Source: Corallococcus caeni (GTDB lineage Bacteria > Myxococcota > Myxococcia > Myxococcales > Myxococcaceae). Taken from it: a stretch of 64,000 bases of DNA. The notes under the pieces were generated by a model. It ran no database searches. It worked only from the letters and a program-made list of their open reading frames with translations, and was not told the origin of the DNA. Shown in pieces: positions 27,861-38,016 of this stretch. Position numbers and translations under genes: made by a program. How positions within the stretch are numbered: position 1 is the first letter of the stretch; every line of letters begins with the position of its first letter. The DNA lies in contig NZ_BTTW01000005.1 of the NCBI RefSeq assembly GCF_036245865.1, positions 1 to 64,000 on the forward strand. Direction: 5' to 3'.

Positions 27861-27911
27861 TTGAACGACAGCAAGATCAAGGCGTCCACCTCCGTCGCGG
27901 TGGCCCGCTAA
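27861..27911 (+). CDS. 16-codon ORF (putative leader peptide or small protein)
   Basis: A TTG codon at 27861 follows the extended Shine-Dalgarno and reads MNDSKIKASTSVAVAR before TAA. A canonical intrinsic terminator begins 40 bp after the stop. Two readings are possible: a free-standing mini-gene of roughly 150-200 nt, or a leader peptide with an attenuator for the Cys-rich gene and pyrG downstream. The codons show no run of a single amino acid, which argues against classic amino-acid attenuation. I do not recognise the peptide. The surrounding stretch 27763-28089 holds nothing else I can support. Confidence 0.5.
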   Translation: MNDSKIKASTSVAVAR

Positions 27912-27951
27912 CACGGTGTCTGCCCGGCGGAAGTGACGCCTGCGGTACAGA

Positions 27952-27988
27952 GTCGCCCCCGCCTTTGCCGGCGGGGGCGACTTTTTTT
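27952..27988 (+). terminator. Strong intrinsic terminator
   Basis: A 12-bp perfect GC-rich stem (GTCGCCCCCGCC at 27952-27963 with GGCGGGGGCGAC at 27970-27981) has a 6-base loop and is followed at once by seven T. It is the most canonical rho-independent terminator in the window. It may end the ABC exporter transcript, the short ORF transcript, or both. Confidence 0.9.
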
Positions 27989-28089
27989 GTCCCCCTCCCC
28001 ACCGGGAATGTCCTGCCCACCCACCGGTTCGTGGCCGCCGGGGGGAAGCGCCATCCACGACCGTTGGGGTCGCCTGCCGGAGAACTGCC

Positions 28090-28323
28090 GTGTCCATCAC
28101 GCCGTGTCCCATCCCCCTGCCCTCCGCCCTCCGTGATGAAGAGACGGTGGATGACCAGCGCAATCTTTTTTGTCCCAACTACGACGCCTGCCTGCACCAG
28201 GTGGTGAAGAAAGGCTGGGAAGGCTGGAGTTGCCGGGGGTGCGACCTGCGGCGCTTCCGCGTGGGCCAGCCCACCGCCCAGCAGTTCGCGGTCGCCCGCC
28301 CTGGCGGTTGGGACGCGCAGTGA
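28090..28323 (+). CDS. Small Cys-rich (zinc-ribbon-like) protein, 77 residues
   Basis: GTG 28090 opens a frame with a possible four-Cys metal site: LFCPNYDACLHQVVKKGWEG followed by WSCRGC, giving C-x5-C then C-x2-C. Similar short CPNYDxC proteins are annotated as hypothetical in delta-proteobacteria, as far as I recall. The two Trp flank the knuckle, and the C-terminal part is polar and Gln/Pro-rich. There is no signal peptide. It lies between the strong terminator and pyrG (87 bp upstream of it). The weak point is the start: no good ribosome site precedes GTG 28090, and a later in-frame start is possible. Confidence 0.65.
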   Translation: MSITPCPIPLPSALRDEETVDDQRNLFCPNYDACLHQVVKKGWEGWSCRGCDLRRFRVGQPTAQQFAVARPGGWDAQ

Positions 28324-28380
28324 AGGGCTGACGCCGCGGGTCGGGGCCAGCCGGGCGTCCAGCCGGCAGAGATTATTTGA

Positions 28381-30893
<2,513 letters not shown>

Positions 30894-30916
30894 TGGACGC
30901 GAAAGGTGAGGAGGCC

Positions 30917-31492
30917 ATGCAGACGGAAGCGCCTTCCAAGCCGGGTAAGGAAGAGCTGACGTCCCGTGCGTCGCGCGTGCGACTGCTCGTGTTCGACGTG
31001 GATGGCGTCCTCACCGACGGCGCGCTGTACTACGGCGACAACGGCGAGGTGATGAAGCGCTTCAACGTGAAGGACGGCCATGCGCTCGTCATGGCCCGGC
31101 TGGTGGGCCTGCCCGCCGCCATCCTCACCGCGCGCAGCTCCCGCATCGTGGAAGCGCGAGGCCGGGAACTCGGCCTTGCCGCCGTCTTCCAGGGCCGCAA
31201 GGAGAAGGGTCCCGCTCTCCAGGAATTGCTCGCCCAACTCCAGATACCCGCGAATCAGTGCGCGTATATGGGAGACGACCTCAACGACCTGGACCCCATG
31301 TCGCTCTCCGGGCTTTCCGCCTGTCCGGCGGATGCCGTTCCAGAGGTGCGCCAGGAAGCGGACTTCGTTACGCAGAACGTGGGCGGTCACGGAGCCGCCC
31401 GTGAGCTGGTCGAGCTGTGCCTCCGTGCCAGTGGCCGTTGGGAAGACGCCGTGGGTCTGATGCGAAGCACAGGTAAACGCAGCACGTCGTAG
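30917..31492 (+). CDS. kdsC: 3-deoxy-manno-octulosonate-8-phosphatase
   Basis: I chose ATG 30917 because GTGAGGAGG precedes it; an earlier ATG at 30893 overlaps the kdsA stop. The 191-residue HAD-family C0 phosphatase has LLVFDVDGVLTDGALYYGDN (motif I and the flap), FNVKDGHALVMARLVG, TARSSRIVEARGRELG and YMGDDLNDLDPMSLSG (motif III). It removes phosphate from Kdo-8-P, after KdsA. Length is at the upper end of the family owing to a short charged N-terminus. The small palindrome GGGTTGATCAAACCC just after the stop may help end the transcript. Confidence 0.94.
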   Translation: MQTEAPSKPGKEELTSRASRVRLLVFDVDGVLTDGALYYGDNGEVMKRFNVKDGHALVMARLVGLPAAILTARSSRIVEARGRELGLAAVFQGRKEKGPALQELLAQLQIPANQCAYMGDDLNDLDPMSLSGLSACPADAVPEVRQEADFVTQNVGGHGAARELVELCLRASGRWEDAVGLMRSTGKRSTS

Positions 31493-31575
31493 GGTGGGTT
31501 GATCAAACCCCGCATTCAAGGTAGGTGTTTATTTCCATGGCTAGTGGAACGATGCAGTCCGAGGGGAGTACGGCG

Positions 31576-32166
31576 ATGACGGACCAGCTCTACACGACGC
31601 ACGACATCAGTCGGTTGCTTCAGGTGGACCCGTCGACGGTGAGCAAGTGGATCGACCGCGGCATCCTGATGGCCTTCCGGACTCCGGGTGGCCACCGACG
31701 CGTGCGTTCAACCGACCTGCGCACCTTCCTGGTCACCCACCAGATGCCCGTGCCCGAGGAGCTGGGCAGCAGCACGGTGCGCCTGCTGGTCGTGGACGAC
31801 GAGCGCCCGGTGCTGGACGCCATCAAGCGCGCGTTCAAGCCGCATGCGAACCAGGTGGAGCTCCAGACGACGACGAGCGGCGTGGAGGCCCTGCTGCTGG
31901 TGTCGGAGCAGAAGCCGCACGGGATGATCATCGACCTCAACATGCCGGACATCGACGGCATCGAGGTCTGCAAGCGCATCCGCGCGCGCAAGCAGATGGA
32001 GGGCGTGCGCCTCATCACCATGACGAGCAATCACACGCCCGACGTCGTGGAGCAGTCCAAGCAGGCCGGCGCGGTGGCGTGCCTGGCCAAGCCGCTGGAC
32101 GTGACGCAGGTGATGGAGCTGTTCCGGGTTCCGCTGGCGCTCAACACCAGCGCTGCTCGCAAGTAA
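31576..32166 (+). CDS. HTH (excisionase/MerR-like) and response-regulator receiver fusion
   Basis: From ATG 31576 (ribosome site GAGGGGAG) the product is 196 residues; an ATG at 31537 is an alternative. Residues 1-55 form a MerR/excisionase-type winged helix-turn-helix: LYTTHDISRLLQVDPSTVSK, then WIDRGILMAFRTPGGHRRVR. The rest is a receiver: DDE acidic pocket (LLVVDDERPVLDA), phospho-acceptor Asp in MIIDLNMPDIDGIEV, Thr in ITMTSN, Lys in CLAKPLD. DNA-binding before the receiver is the reverse of the usual order. There is no partner kinase next to it. Target genes are unknown. It is transcribed alone, with a hairpin right after the stop. Confidence 0.88.
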   Translation: MTDQLYTTHDISRLLQVDPSTVSKWIDRGILMAFRTPGGHRRVRSTDLRTFLVTHQMPVPEELGSSTVRLLVVDDERPVLDAIKRAFKPHANQVELQTTTSGVEALLLVSEQKPHGMIIDLNMPDIDGIEVCKRIRARKQMEGVRLITMTSNHTPDVVEQSKQAGAVACLAKPLDVTQVMELFRVPLALNTSAARK

Positions 32167-32174
32167 GGGGACGG

Positions 32175-32202
32175 GGGCTTCCGCCGGCCACCGCGGAAGC
32201 CC
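32175..32202 (+). terminator. Hairpin after the HTH-receiver gene
   Basis: A 10-bp perfect stem (GGGCTTCCGC with GCGGAAGCCC) and 8-base loop start 9 bases after the stop codon. There is no T-run, so it is a likely but non-canonical terminator in this GC-rich genome. Confidence 0.45.
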
Positions 32203-32289
32203 TCGGGTCGCAAGGATGCTTGCGGGAGTCGCCGCGCCTCGCCGCAGCGAGGGCAGCGGCCTCCCTCATGGGGTGTGGATGCACGTGCA

Positions 32290-32736
32290 TCAACCCTGGA
32301 CCTTCACCTCGACGACGCGGGGCTTGGTCTCCTCGCGGCGCGGCAGGGTGAGGGTGAGCACGCCATTGTCGTAGCGGGCCTCCACGCGGGTGGCATCCAC
32401 CGTGTCAGGCAGGCGGAACTGGCGCGCGTAGACGCCCGAGGCGCGCTCCTGGCGGCGCAGGGTGCTCCCTTCCGGAACGGTCTCCGCCTTGCGCTCGGAG
32501 CGCACGGTCAGCACGCCGTCCTCCACCTTCACCTGGATGGCCTTGGCGTCGTGGCCGGGCAGGTCCACGCGCAGCGTGATGCCGGACTCGGCCTCCAGGA
32601 TGTCCGCCGCGGGCGTGACGGTGCGCTCGGCGTCGTTGCGGGCGCCCGGCGAGGCCAGCTCGCGGAAGAGGAAGTCGAAGTCGCGCAGCAGGGGGAGGGC
32701 AACGGCGGCGTTGTAGGGATTGCGGCTGTTCAGCAT
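32290..32736 (-). CDS. Hsp20/alpha-crystallin small heat-shock protein
   Basis: ATG 32736 follows AGGAGA. The 148-residue ATP-independent holdase has a short N-terminal arm (LLRDFDFLFRELASP) and a crystallin domain from about residue 40. Its features are PAADILEAESGITLRVDLPG, VEDGVLTVRSERKAE, FRLPDTVDATRVEARYDNGV and LTLTLPRREETKPR. The C-terminal I-x-I anchor motif is replaced by VVEVKV. It should bind unfolding proteins in the cytosol. I could not identify a convincing heat-shock promoter or a CIRCE element in the 233 bp before the gene. Confidence 0.93.
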   Translation of the reverse strand: MLNSRNPYNAAVALPLLRDFDFLFRELASPGARNDAERTVTPAADILEAESGITLRVDLPGHDAKAIQVKVEDGVLTVRSERKAETVPEGSTLRRQERASGVYARQFRLPDTVDATRVEARYDNGVLTLTLPRREETKPRVVEVKVQG

Positions 32737-32969
32737 GGTCGTCTCCTGTTCGTGACGTCCCATTGGACGCACGTTGTGCGGGTTCACGGTCGTTGTCGAA
32801 GCGGGCGGCCGGGACCCTGTTTCCAGGAGCGCCCGGCAGCGCCCTCACAGACTCAAGAGAACCATGCTTCGGGACGTGTCAAGGAACGGCCCCCGCCGTC
32901 CTGGAGGCCCTGGAATGGCCCTCCACGCCCGCCCGCCTGCCCTCCTGCCAGGAGGACGCCGCCGGGGTG

Positions 32970-33164
32970 TCAGTCGTCGTCGCGGCCCAGCACGACGCTG
33001 GCGCCGTCGTCGTCCCGGGTGACGCGCACCTGCCAGGGGCGGCAGCAGACGGGGCAGTCCTCCACGTAGGACTCGGCGGAGGCGCCCAGCGAGTCCACGT
33101 CGACTTCCACCTCCTCACCGCAGTAGGGGCACAGCTGGGTGGCGGCGTCCGCGAAGGGCTGCAT
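32970..33164 (-). CDS. CPXCG-motif zinc-ribbon protein
   Basis: ATG 33164 follows AAGGAGG. The 64-residue protein carries two knuckles, LCPYCGEEVEVDVD and EDCPVCCRPWQV, a C-x2-C plus C-x2-C zinc ribbon found in short CPXCG proteins. The rest is acidic with an Asp-rich tail. Function in the family is unknown. It is divergent from the MshEN-like gene, and a palindrome sits just in front of it at 33186-33213. Confidence 0.8.
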   Translation of the reverse strand: MQPFADAATQLCPYCGEEVEVDVDSLGASAESYVEDCPVCCRPWQVRVTRDDDGASVVLGRDDD

Positions 33165-33185
33165 GGGGCAAGCCTCCTTGCTCTC

Positions 33186-33213
33186 AAGGCATGTTCCCAT
33201 GCCTTCAGGCATG
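33186..33213. promoter_or_regulatory. Palindrome plus extra half-site, candidate operator
   Basis: AAGGCATG-ttcc-CATGCCTT (33186-33205) is a perfect 8-bp-arm palindrome, and CAGGCATG repeats the half-site right after it (33206-33213). It lies 21 bp before the start of the zinc-ribbon gene and 54 bp before the divergent MshEN-like gene, so a dimeric regulator could control both. No protein is assigned. Confidence 0.45.
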
Positions 33214-33266
33214 TTCATTGACGTGGACTGAGCGTCCGCGCCATCAGACGCTAGAATCCCCACCCC

Positions 33267-34127
33267 ATGGCTCCCCCTTCCCGGAATCGCATCGCGGACA
33301 TCCTCGTCAAGGCGCGCGTCATCGACGAGTTGCAGCTACGCAGCGCGCTCGCGTCGCTGGACCAGTGGGGCGGACGCGTGTCGCGCGTCATCGCGGACCT
33401 GGGCCTGGCCTCCGAGGAGACCATCACCCAGGCCATCTGCCAGGGCCTGGGAATGCCGCGCGTGCAGCTGGGCAACCTGACGAAGGACGCGGCCGCGCTC
33501 TCACGCGTGGACGTGGGGCTCGCCGAGCAGAAGGGCGTCTTCCCCGTGCAGCTCAAGGACAACGGGAAGACGCTGGTGCTGGCCATGTCCGACCCCACGG
33601 ACCTGGCCACGTTGGATCAGGTCGCGGCGCGCAGCCGTGCCCGCGTGGTCCCCATGGTGGCGGGCGACCGTGAAATCGAGCACGCCATCCTGCGCCACTA
33701 CCGCGGCCAGGAGCCGGTGGAGAAGAAGCGCTTCAAGCCGGACACCAACAAGCAGCAGGACGCGGGCGAGCTCCCGGAGGAGGAGGAGTTCAAGGTCGTG
33801 GACATGAGCGGCAAGACGGTCGTCAAACGCATCAGCGACATCGTCGACCCGAACGCCGCCCCGCCGCCCGCCGCGCCCGCCCCCGCGCCGCGTGCGGCTC
33901 CCGCGCCCGCCGCCGCGAGCGCGAACTCCAGCGCCTCGGACATCCTGGACGAAATCCTCGCGGGCGGCTCGCCCACCTCCGAGTGGACGGACGAGGACCT
34001 GGCCCGGCTGCAGACGGTGCAGCAGAACCAGGAGAAGAGCTCCAAGATCCTGCGCGCCCTGCTGGAGCTCGTCTTCGAGAAGGGCCAGGTGCAGCAGCGC
34101 GAGCTGGCCGCGCGCATGCGCCTCTGA
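33267..34127 (+). CDS. MshEN/GspE N-terminal-like protein, possible c-di-GMP effector
   Basis: The 286-residue protein opens with the helical domain found at the start of type II/IV secretion ATPases: RIADILVKARVIDELQLRSA, then WGGRVSRVIADLGLASEETI. LGMPRVQL and SDPTDLATLD complete the GspE-N pattern. MshEN domains bind c-di-GMP through paired RLGxxLxxxG-type motifs; here only a degenerate form is visible, so nucleotide binding is uncertain. A Pro/Ala linker (about residues 195-220) leads to a C-terminal helical segment, SSKILRALLELVFEKGQVQQ. No ATPase domain is present, which makes it an orphan adaptor. It is convergent with serB. Confidence 0.7.
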   Translation: MAPPSRNRIADILVKARVIDELQLRSALASLDQWGGRVSRVIADLGLASEETITQAICQGLGMPRVQLGNLTKDAAALSRVDVGLAEQKGVFPVQLKDNGKTLVLAMSDPTDLATLDQVAARSRARVVPMVAGDREIEHAILRHYRGQEPVEKKRFKPDTNKQQDAGELPEEEEFKVVDMSGKTVVKRISDIVDPNAAPPPAAPAPAPRAAPAPAAASANSSASDILDEILAGGSPTSEWTDEDLARLQTVQQNQEKSSKILRALLELVFEKGQVQQRELAARMRL

Positions 34128-34142
34128 GCCGCGCTGCCTTGC

Positions 34143-35348
34143 TCAGCCCACCTCGCGCAGCTCGCGCGCGGTGAGCCCCAGCAGCGTGAGGATGGTGTCC
34201 AGCCCGCCGGCGGAGATGGACGTGTCGGCGGCCTCGCGCAGCTTCGGCTTGGCGCGGAAGGCGATGCCCAGGCCCGCCTTCTCCAGCATCAGCAGGTCGT
34301 TGGCCCCGTCGCCCACGGCGATGACCTGCTCCAGGAGGATGCCCTCCTGCTTCGCCAGCGTCTCCAGCAGCTCCGCCTTGCGGCGCGCGTTGACGATGGT
34401 GCCCACGGTGCGTCCGGTGAGCTTCCCGTCCTGCACCTCCAGCGCGTTGGAGTACGCGAAGTCGATGCCCAGCCGCTTCTGGAGCGCCTCCGCCGCCACG
34501 GAGAAGCCGCCGCTGATGACCGCGGTGCGGTAGCCCAGGCGCCGGAGCACGCGGATGAGCGTCTCCGCCCCCTCGGTGAGCGGCAGGTTCGCGGCCAGGT
34601 CGTGCAGCACGCGCGCGTCCAGCCCCGCGAGCAGCGCCACGCGCTGGCGCAGGGACTCGTCGTAGTCCATCTCCCCGTGCATCGCGCGCTCGGTGATGGC
34701 GGCCACCTTGGCGTGGACGCCGTACGCCCGCGCCAGCTCGTCGATGACCTCGATGCGGATGAGCGTGGAGTCCATGTCCATCACCACCATCCGCTTGCCC
34801 CGCCGGTAGAGGCTCTCGCGCTGGAGGGCCACGTCGAACGTGGGGCTCGCCATGGACAGCGCCAGCAGCGCGCCCTTGAGCGCCGTGGGGTCCGCGTCCG
34901 CGGGCAGCGTGACGTGCAGCTCCACCGCCGCGAGCGGCGTCTCGCTCAGCCGGGTGATGCGCTCCACGCGCGCGTTGCCCGCCGCCAGCTCCCGCGTCAG
35001 CGAGTGCACGTCGCGCACGCCCAGCGCCTTGCCCGTCGCGGTGACGACGTAGCGCAGCGGCTCCGGCCCTGGCTCCGGAGACGCGGCCGGGGGCACCGCG
35101 CGCACGTCCACCGTGACGCCCAGCTCGCGGGCCAGCTCGGGGAGCGCCCGCAGGGACTCCCCCACCCGGGCACCCTCCGGCAGGCGCACCCACAGGGCCA
35201 GGGTGAGCAGGCCCTGCACCACCCCCTGCTCCACGTCGAGCAGCTCCGCGCCCGCGTCCGCGAGCAGGCCGGTGAGGCGGGCGGTGGTGTCGGGGCCGTC
35301 CCTGCCGGTGACGGTGAGGAGGACGCTGTCGGAGGGGCGCGTGTGCAT
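34143..35348 (-). CDS. serB: Phosphoserine phosphatase with N-terminal ACT domains
   Basis: From ATG 35348 the product is 401 residues (a GTG at 35375 adds nine). It makes L-serine from phosphoserine. Two ACT-like regulatory domains occupy about residues 1-170 (LLTVTGRDGPDTTARLTGLL, then YVVTATGKALGVRDVHSL). The HAD core has motif I VVMDMDSTLIRIEVIDELA, the cap loop HGEMDYDESLRQRV, motif II VISGGFSVAAEAL and motif III IAVGDGANDLLMLEKAGLG. The tandem-ACT form is larger than E. coli SerB (322) and resembles actinobacterial and myxobacterial forms. It lies 78 bp after the kinase-like gene, same strand. Confidence 0.93.
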   Translation of the reverse strand: MHTRPSDSVLLTVTGRDGPDTTARLTGLLADAGAELLDVEQGVVQGLLTLALWVRLPEGARVGESLRALPELARELGVTVDVRAVPPAASPEPGPEPLRYVVTATGKALGVRDVHSLTRELAAGNARVERITRLSETPLAAVELHVTLPADADPTALKGALLALSMASPTFDVALQRESLYRRGKRMVVMDMDSTLIRIEVIDELARAYGVHAKVAAITERAMHGEMDYDESLRQRVALLAGLDARVLHDLAANLPLTEGAETLIRVLRRLGYRTAVISGGFSVAAEALQKRLGIDFAYSNALEVQDGKLTGRTVGTIVNARRKAELLETLAKQEGILLEQVIAVGDGANDLLMLEKAGLGIAFRAKPKLREAADTSISAGGLDTILTLLGLTARELREVG

Positions 35349-35426
35349 GGGCGCGCCGCAGTCTGACAGGTCCACGCGGGCCCGGGCGAGCCTCGCGAGG
35401 AGGCCCGCCTGCCCGCTGGCAACCCG

Positions 35427-37079
35427 CTACTCCTGCGTCGGATCCGACGACACGATGAGCGAGCCGCGGTCCAGGTACTCGCGCTCCGGGAAGGCCTTGT
35501 AGAAGTCCTCCAGCATCGCGTCCACGTCCGGGTAGCGCTGCTCGCGCTTGTCCTGCGTGGCCTTGTCGAAGAGCTGATCCAACCCGCTGGGCGCCTCCGG
35601 GTTCACCTCCGAGGGCAGCGGCGAGCGGCGGCCCGGGATCTGCCCGGTGAACATCTCGTAGAGCAGGATGCCCAGGCCGTACACGTCCGCGGACGGGCCC
35701 GGCTCCTTGGCGCCCCGGTTCATCAGCTCCGGCGCCATGTACACCATGCCGCCCGTGCCCACGAACACCTGGGGCATGCCCTTGGTGGCGTCCACCTCCA
35801 CCACGCGGCTCATGCCGAAGTCCGCGAGCTTCGCGTTGCCGTACGCGTCGAAGAGGACGTTCTCCGGCTTGATGTTGTGGTGGGTGAGCCCCGCGGCGTG
35901 CGCGGCCCGCAGGCCGTACGCCAGCTGCAGGAAGGTGCGCAGCGCGTGCGGCACCTCAATGCCCTTGCCGCCCGCGGCCTCCAGCCGCTCCTTCAGGCTG
36001 CCGCGCATCAGCTCCACCACGAAGTAGGGCCGCGCCGTGTCCACGTTCTGGTCGAGGATCTGCACCACGCCCGGGTGGCGCACCTGCGCCTGCGCGCACA
36101 GCTCCTTCTTCAGGCGCTTGAGGACCTCCCCGCGCTGCAGGAAGGAGAAGTAGCCGAAGATGTCCTTCAGCTCCTTGATGCAGATGTCCAGGCCCAGGGC
36201 GTTGTAGCGGCCCTTGAAGACCGTGCCCAGCGGCCCCGTGCCAATGGGGTCGAACTTCTGGTAGCGCAGGTCCAGGTCGCTGGCGCCCTTCGCGGCGGCC
36301 GCGGCGGCGGCATTGGGGACCGGGGCTGCGGGAGCGGGCGTCGTGGAGGGAGGGGGCATCGGAGCGGGCGCGGCGGAGAGCGGAGGGGTGATGATGAGCG
36401 GCTGGGACGCGCTGGGGATGGGCGCGGTCACCACGAGGGGCTGGGCAACCGGAGCGGGCGTCGGCGGCAGCCCGATGAAGGTCTCCCGGCGTCCTTCCGC
36501 CGGGCCGTCCTGGCGGGACGCCGGCTGCGGCTGCGGCGTCGCGATGGGCGGGGGCGCCGCGGGCTGCATCTGCGTCGCGGCCTGCGACAGGTCCAGGGCC
36601 GGCATCGCCACGCGGTGCGTGCGCGACGGCGGCATGGGCGGCGGCCCTCCCTGGGACTGGGCGGAGGATGCGTCCACCTCCGCCTCGTCCAGCAGCAGCT
36701 CCGGCGGCGGCGGCGGGACACTCATCGGTTCGTCCTCGTCCAGCGGACGGCCGATGTGCGTGGCGTCCTCCGCCGGGAGGAGCTGATCCGCGAAGAAGTC
36801 GTCGACCTCCGACGCGAACCGGTCCTGCAGGTCCCCCTCCACCACCCGCTCACCCGTTTCGGTGAGCTTCAGCTGGGCCTCGCGGTCCATGGCGATGTAG
36901 TGGAACTTGCGCAGGAAGAAGAAGTAGCTGTCGAACTCCAGCGAGACGGACGGCTCGAGGGCGGCCTTCACGTCCGCCAGCTTGTTCGAGCGTCCCAGGC
37001 GGCCGTTCTCCCGCAGATTCTGCAGGATGAGCAGCGCCTCGCCACTGACGGTGTCACGATGGATGGCCGGCTTCGTCAT
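35427..37079 (-). CDS. Hanks-type kinase-like protein with degenerate catalytic loop (probable pseudokinase)
   Basis: ATG 37079 gives 550 residues. The N-terminal 90 form a winged-helix-like domain (LLILQNLRENGRLGRSNKLA, then LKLTETGERVVEGDLQ). A low-complexity Pro/Ala linker fills about 110-275, and a kinase domain follows. The P-loop GTGPLGTVFKG, the ATP Lys in DICIKELKD and the ADFGMS magnesium motif are intact. The catalytic HRD is HHN: GLTHHNIKPENVLFD, with the codon for the Asp position at 35874-35876 reading AAC. Loss of that Asp normally abolishes or severely weakens phosphotransfer. MVYMAPELMNRG and VYGLGILLYEMFTGQIPGR are kept. It may be a binding scaffold rather than an enzyme. There is no transmembrane segment. 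The following 80-bp gap separates it from the PilZ-receiver gene. Confidence 0.88.
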   Translation of the reverse strand: MTKPAIHRDTVSGEALLILQNLRENGRLGRSNKLADVKAALEPSVSLEFDSYFFFLRKFHYIAMDREAQLKLTETGERVVEGDLQDRFASEVDDFFADQLLPAEDATHIGRPLDEDEPMSVPPPPPELLLDEAEVDASSAQSQGGPPPMPPSRTHRVAMPALDLSQAATQMQPAAPPPIATPQPQPASRQDGPAEGRRETFIGLPPTPAPVAQPLVVTAPIPSASQPLIITPPLSAAPAPMPPPSTTPAPAAPVPNAAAAAAAKGASDLDLRYQKFDPIGTGPLGTVFKGRYNALGLDICIKELKDIFGYFSFLQRGEVLKRLKKELCAQAQVRHPGVVQILDQNVDTARPYFVVELMRGSLKERLEAAGGKGIEVPHALRTFLQLAYGLRAAHAAGLTHHNIKPENVLFDAYGNAKLADFGMSRVVEVDATKGMPQVFVGTGGMVYMAPELMNRGAKEPGPSADVYGLGILLYEMFTGQIPGRRSPLPSEVNPEAPSGLDQLFDKATQDKREQRYPDVDAMLEDFYKAFPEREYLDRGSLIVSSDPTQE

Positions 37080-37159
37080 GGGTGCGCGGACTCTACGCGG
37101 CACCCGCCCGGCGCTTCAACGTCTGGTGTGTCGAAGAAGCCCGGGGAAGCCCCCGCGCC

Positions 37160-37912
37160 CTACCGGATGCGCAGGAGCTGCTTCACCGTCTCCAGCACTT
37201 CCACGAACCGCACCGGCTTGCGCAGGTAGATGTCCACGCCCAGTTGCATCGCCCGGTCCTGGGCCTCCTTGCCGCCGGCGGAGATGGCGATGACCGGGAT
37301 GCCCTTGAGCTCCTCCTCCTCCCGGATGCGCTCCACCAGGGCGAAGCCGTCCATCACCGGCATGTAGAGGTCCAGCATCACCAGGCTGAAGCGGTCCTCG
37401 CGCAGCCGCAAGAGGGCGTGGTGCCCGTCCGGCGCGAAGTGGACCTCCAGCGGCACCTTGCCGTGCAGGTCGTTGCTCGCCAGCTTCTTCAGCACGTAGC
37501 TGTACATCTCGATGATGTGGGGGTTGTCCTCGACGATGAGCACACGGTACCCGTCCTGCTCCGAAGGGGTCACCGCGCTGTCGTTGGGTCCCGCCGAACT
37601 CAAGATGTCACCCAGTCGCCGCCGGTCCTGCTCGCTCTCCACACGGATGCCCACGCCGCCCGGCTGATCGGGCGCGGCGATGCGCACCCACGCCACCGTC
37701 CCCGCGACTTCTACCGGATCCAGCAGTCCCGGGAAAGAAAGAGCAAGTCGAAGCTCGTCCCCCACCGCGAAGAGCTGCTCGGTCTGGACGAAGAAGCCCC
37801 CGGCGGAGAGGTTTTCCGTCACGTCCCGCAGTGGACGCCCATGCGGGTAGTCCACCCGGAGGATGGTGGGGACACGAGGGTGCTGCCGCTGGTCCGCAGG
37901 GTCCGGGCTCAT
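37160..37912 (-). CDS. PilZ domain and response-regulator receiver fusion
   Basis: The 250-residue protein has an N-terminal PilZ-type domain like the Myxococcus paralogue group TIGR02266: RQHPRVP near residue 9 and NLSAGGFFVQ near 34. These give the R-x3-R and N-x-S-x2-G elements for c-di-GMP binding in related domains. A receiver follows from about residue 120: LIVEDNPHIIEM, phospho-acceptor Asp in LVMLDLYMPVMDGFAL, Ser in AISAGGKE, Lys in YLRKPVRF. It has no output domain besides PilZ. It probably couples phosphorylation and c-di-GMP signals in motility or development. It is divergent from nuoE with 104 bp between. Confidence 0.9.
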   Translation of the reverse strand: MSPDPADQRQHPRVPTILRVDYPHGRPLRDVTENLSAGGFFVQTEQLFAVGDELRLALSFPGLLDPVEVAGTVAWVRIAAPDQPGGVGIRVESEQDRRRLGDILSSAGPNDSAVTPSEQDGYRVLIVEDNPHIIEMYSYVLKKLASNDLHGKVPLEVHFAPDGHHALLRLREDRFSLVMLDLYMPVMDGFALVERIREEEELKGIPVIAISAGGKEAQDRAMQLGVDIYLRKPVRFVEVLETVKQLLRIR

Positions 37913-38016
37913 AACAAGGGGTTGAAATCGCTCGGAAATTTGCTGATGGCGGTCCAGTCTACCGCCGAGGGTTTATGTTGACAACGAAGCCATTGCGGCA
38001 ATACGTACGGCCCGCC

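Noticed and set aside
32740-32880. Heat-shock (sigma-32-like) promoter upstream of the Hsp20 gene
   Set aside because: A CTTGAG box can be found, but no matching -10 at an acceptable distance.
37979-38007. TTGACA with a spaced AATACG as a nuo promoter
   Set aside because: The -10 match is poor, and the box overlaps a possible upstream start of nuoE, so I only mention it there.
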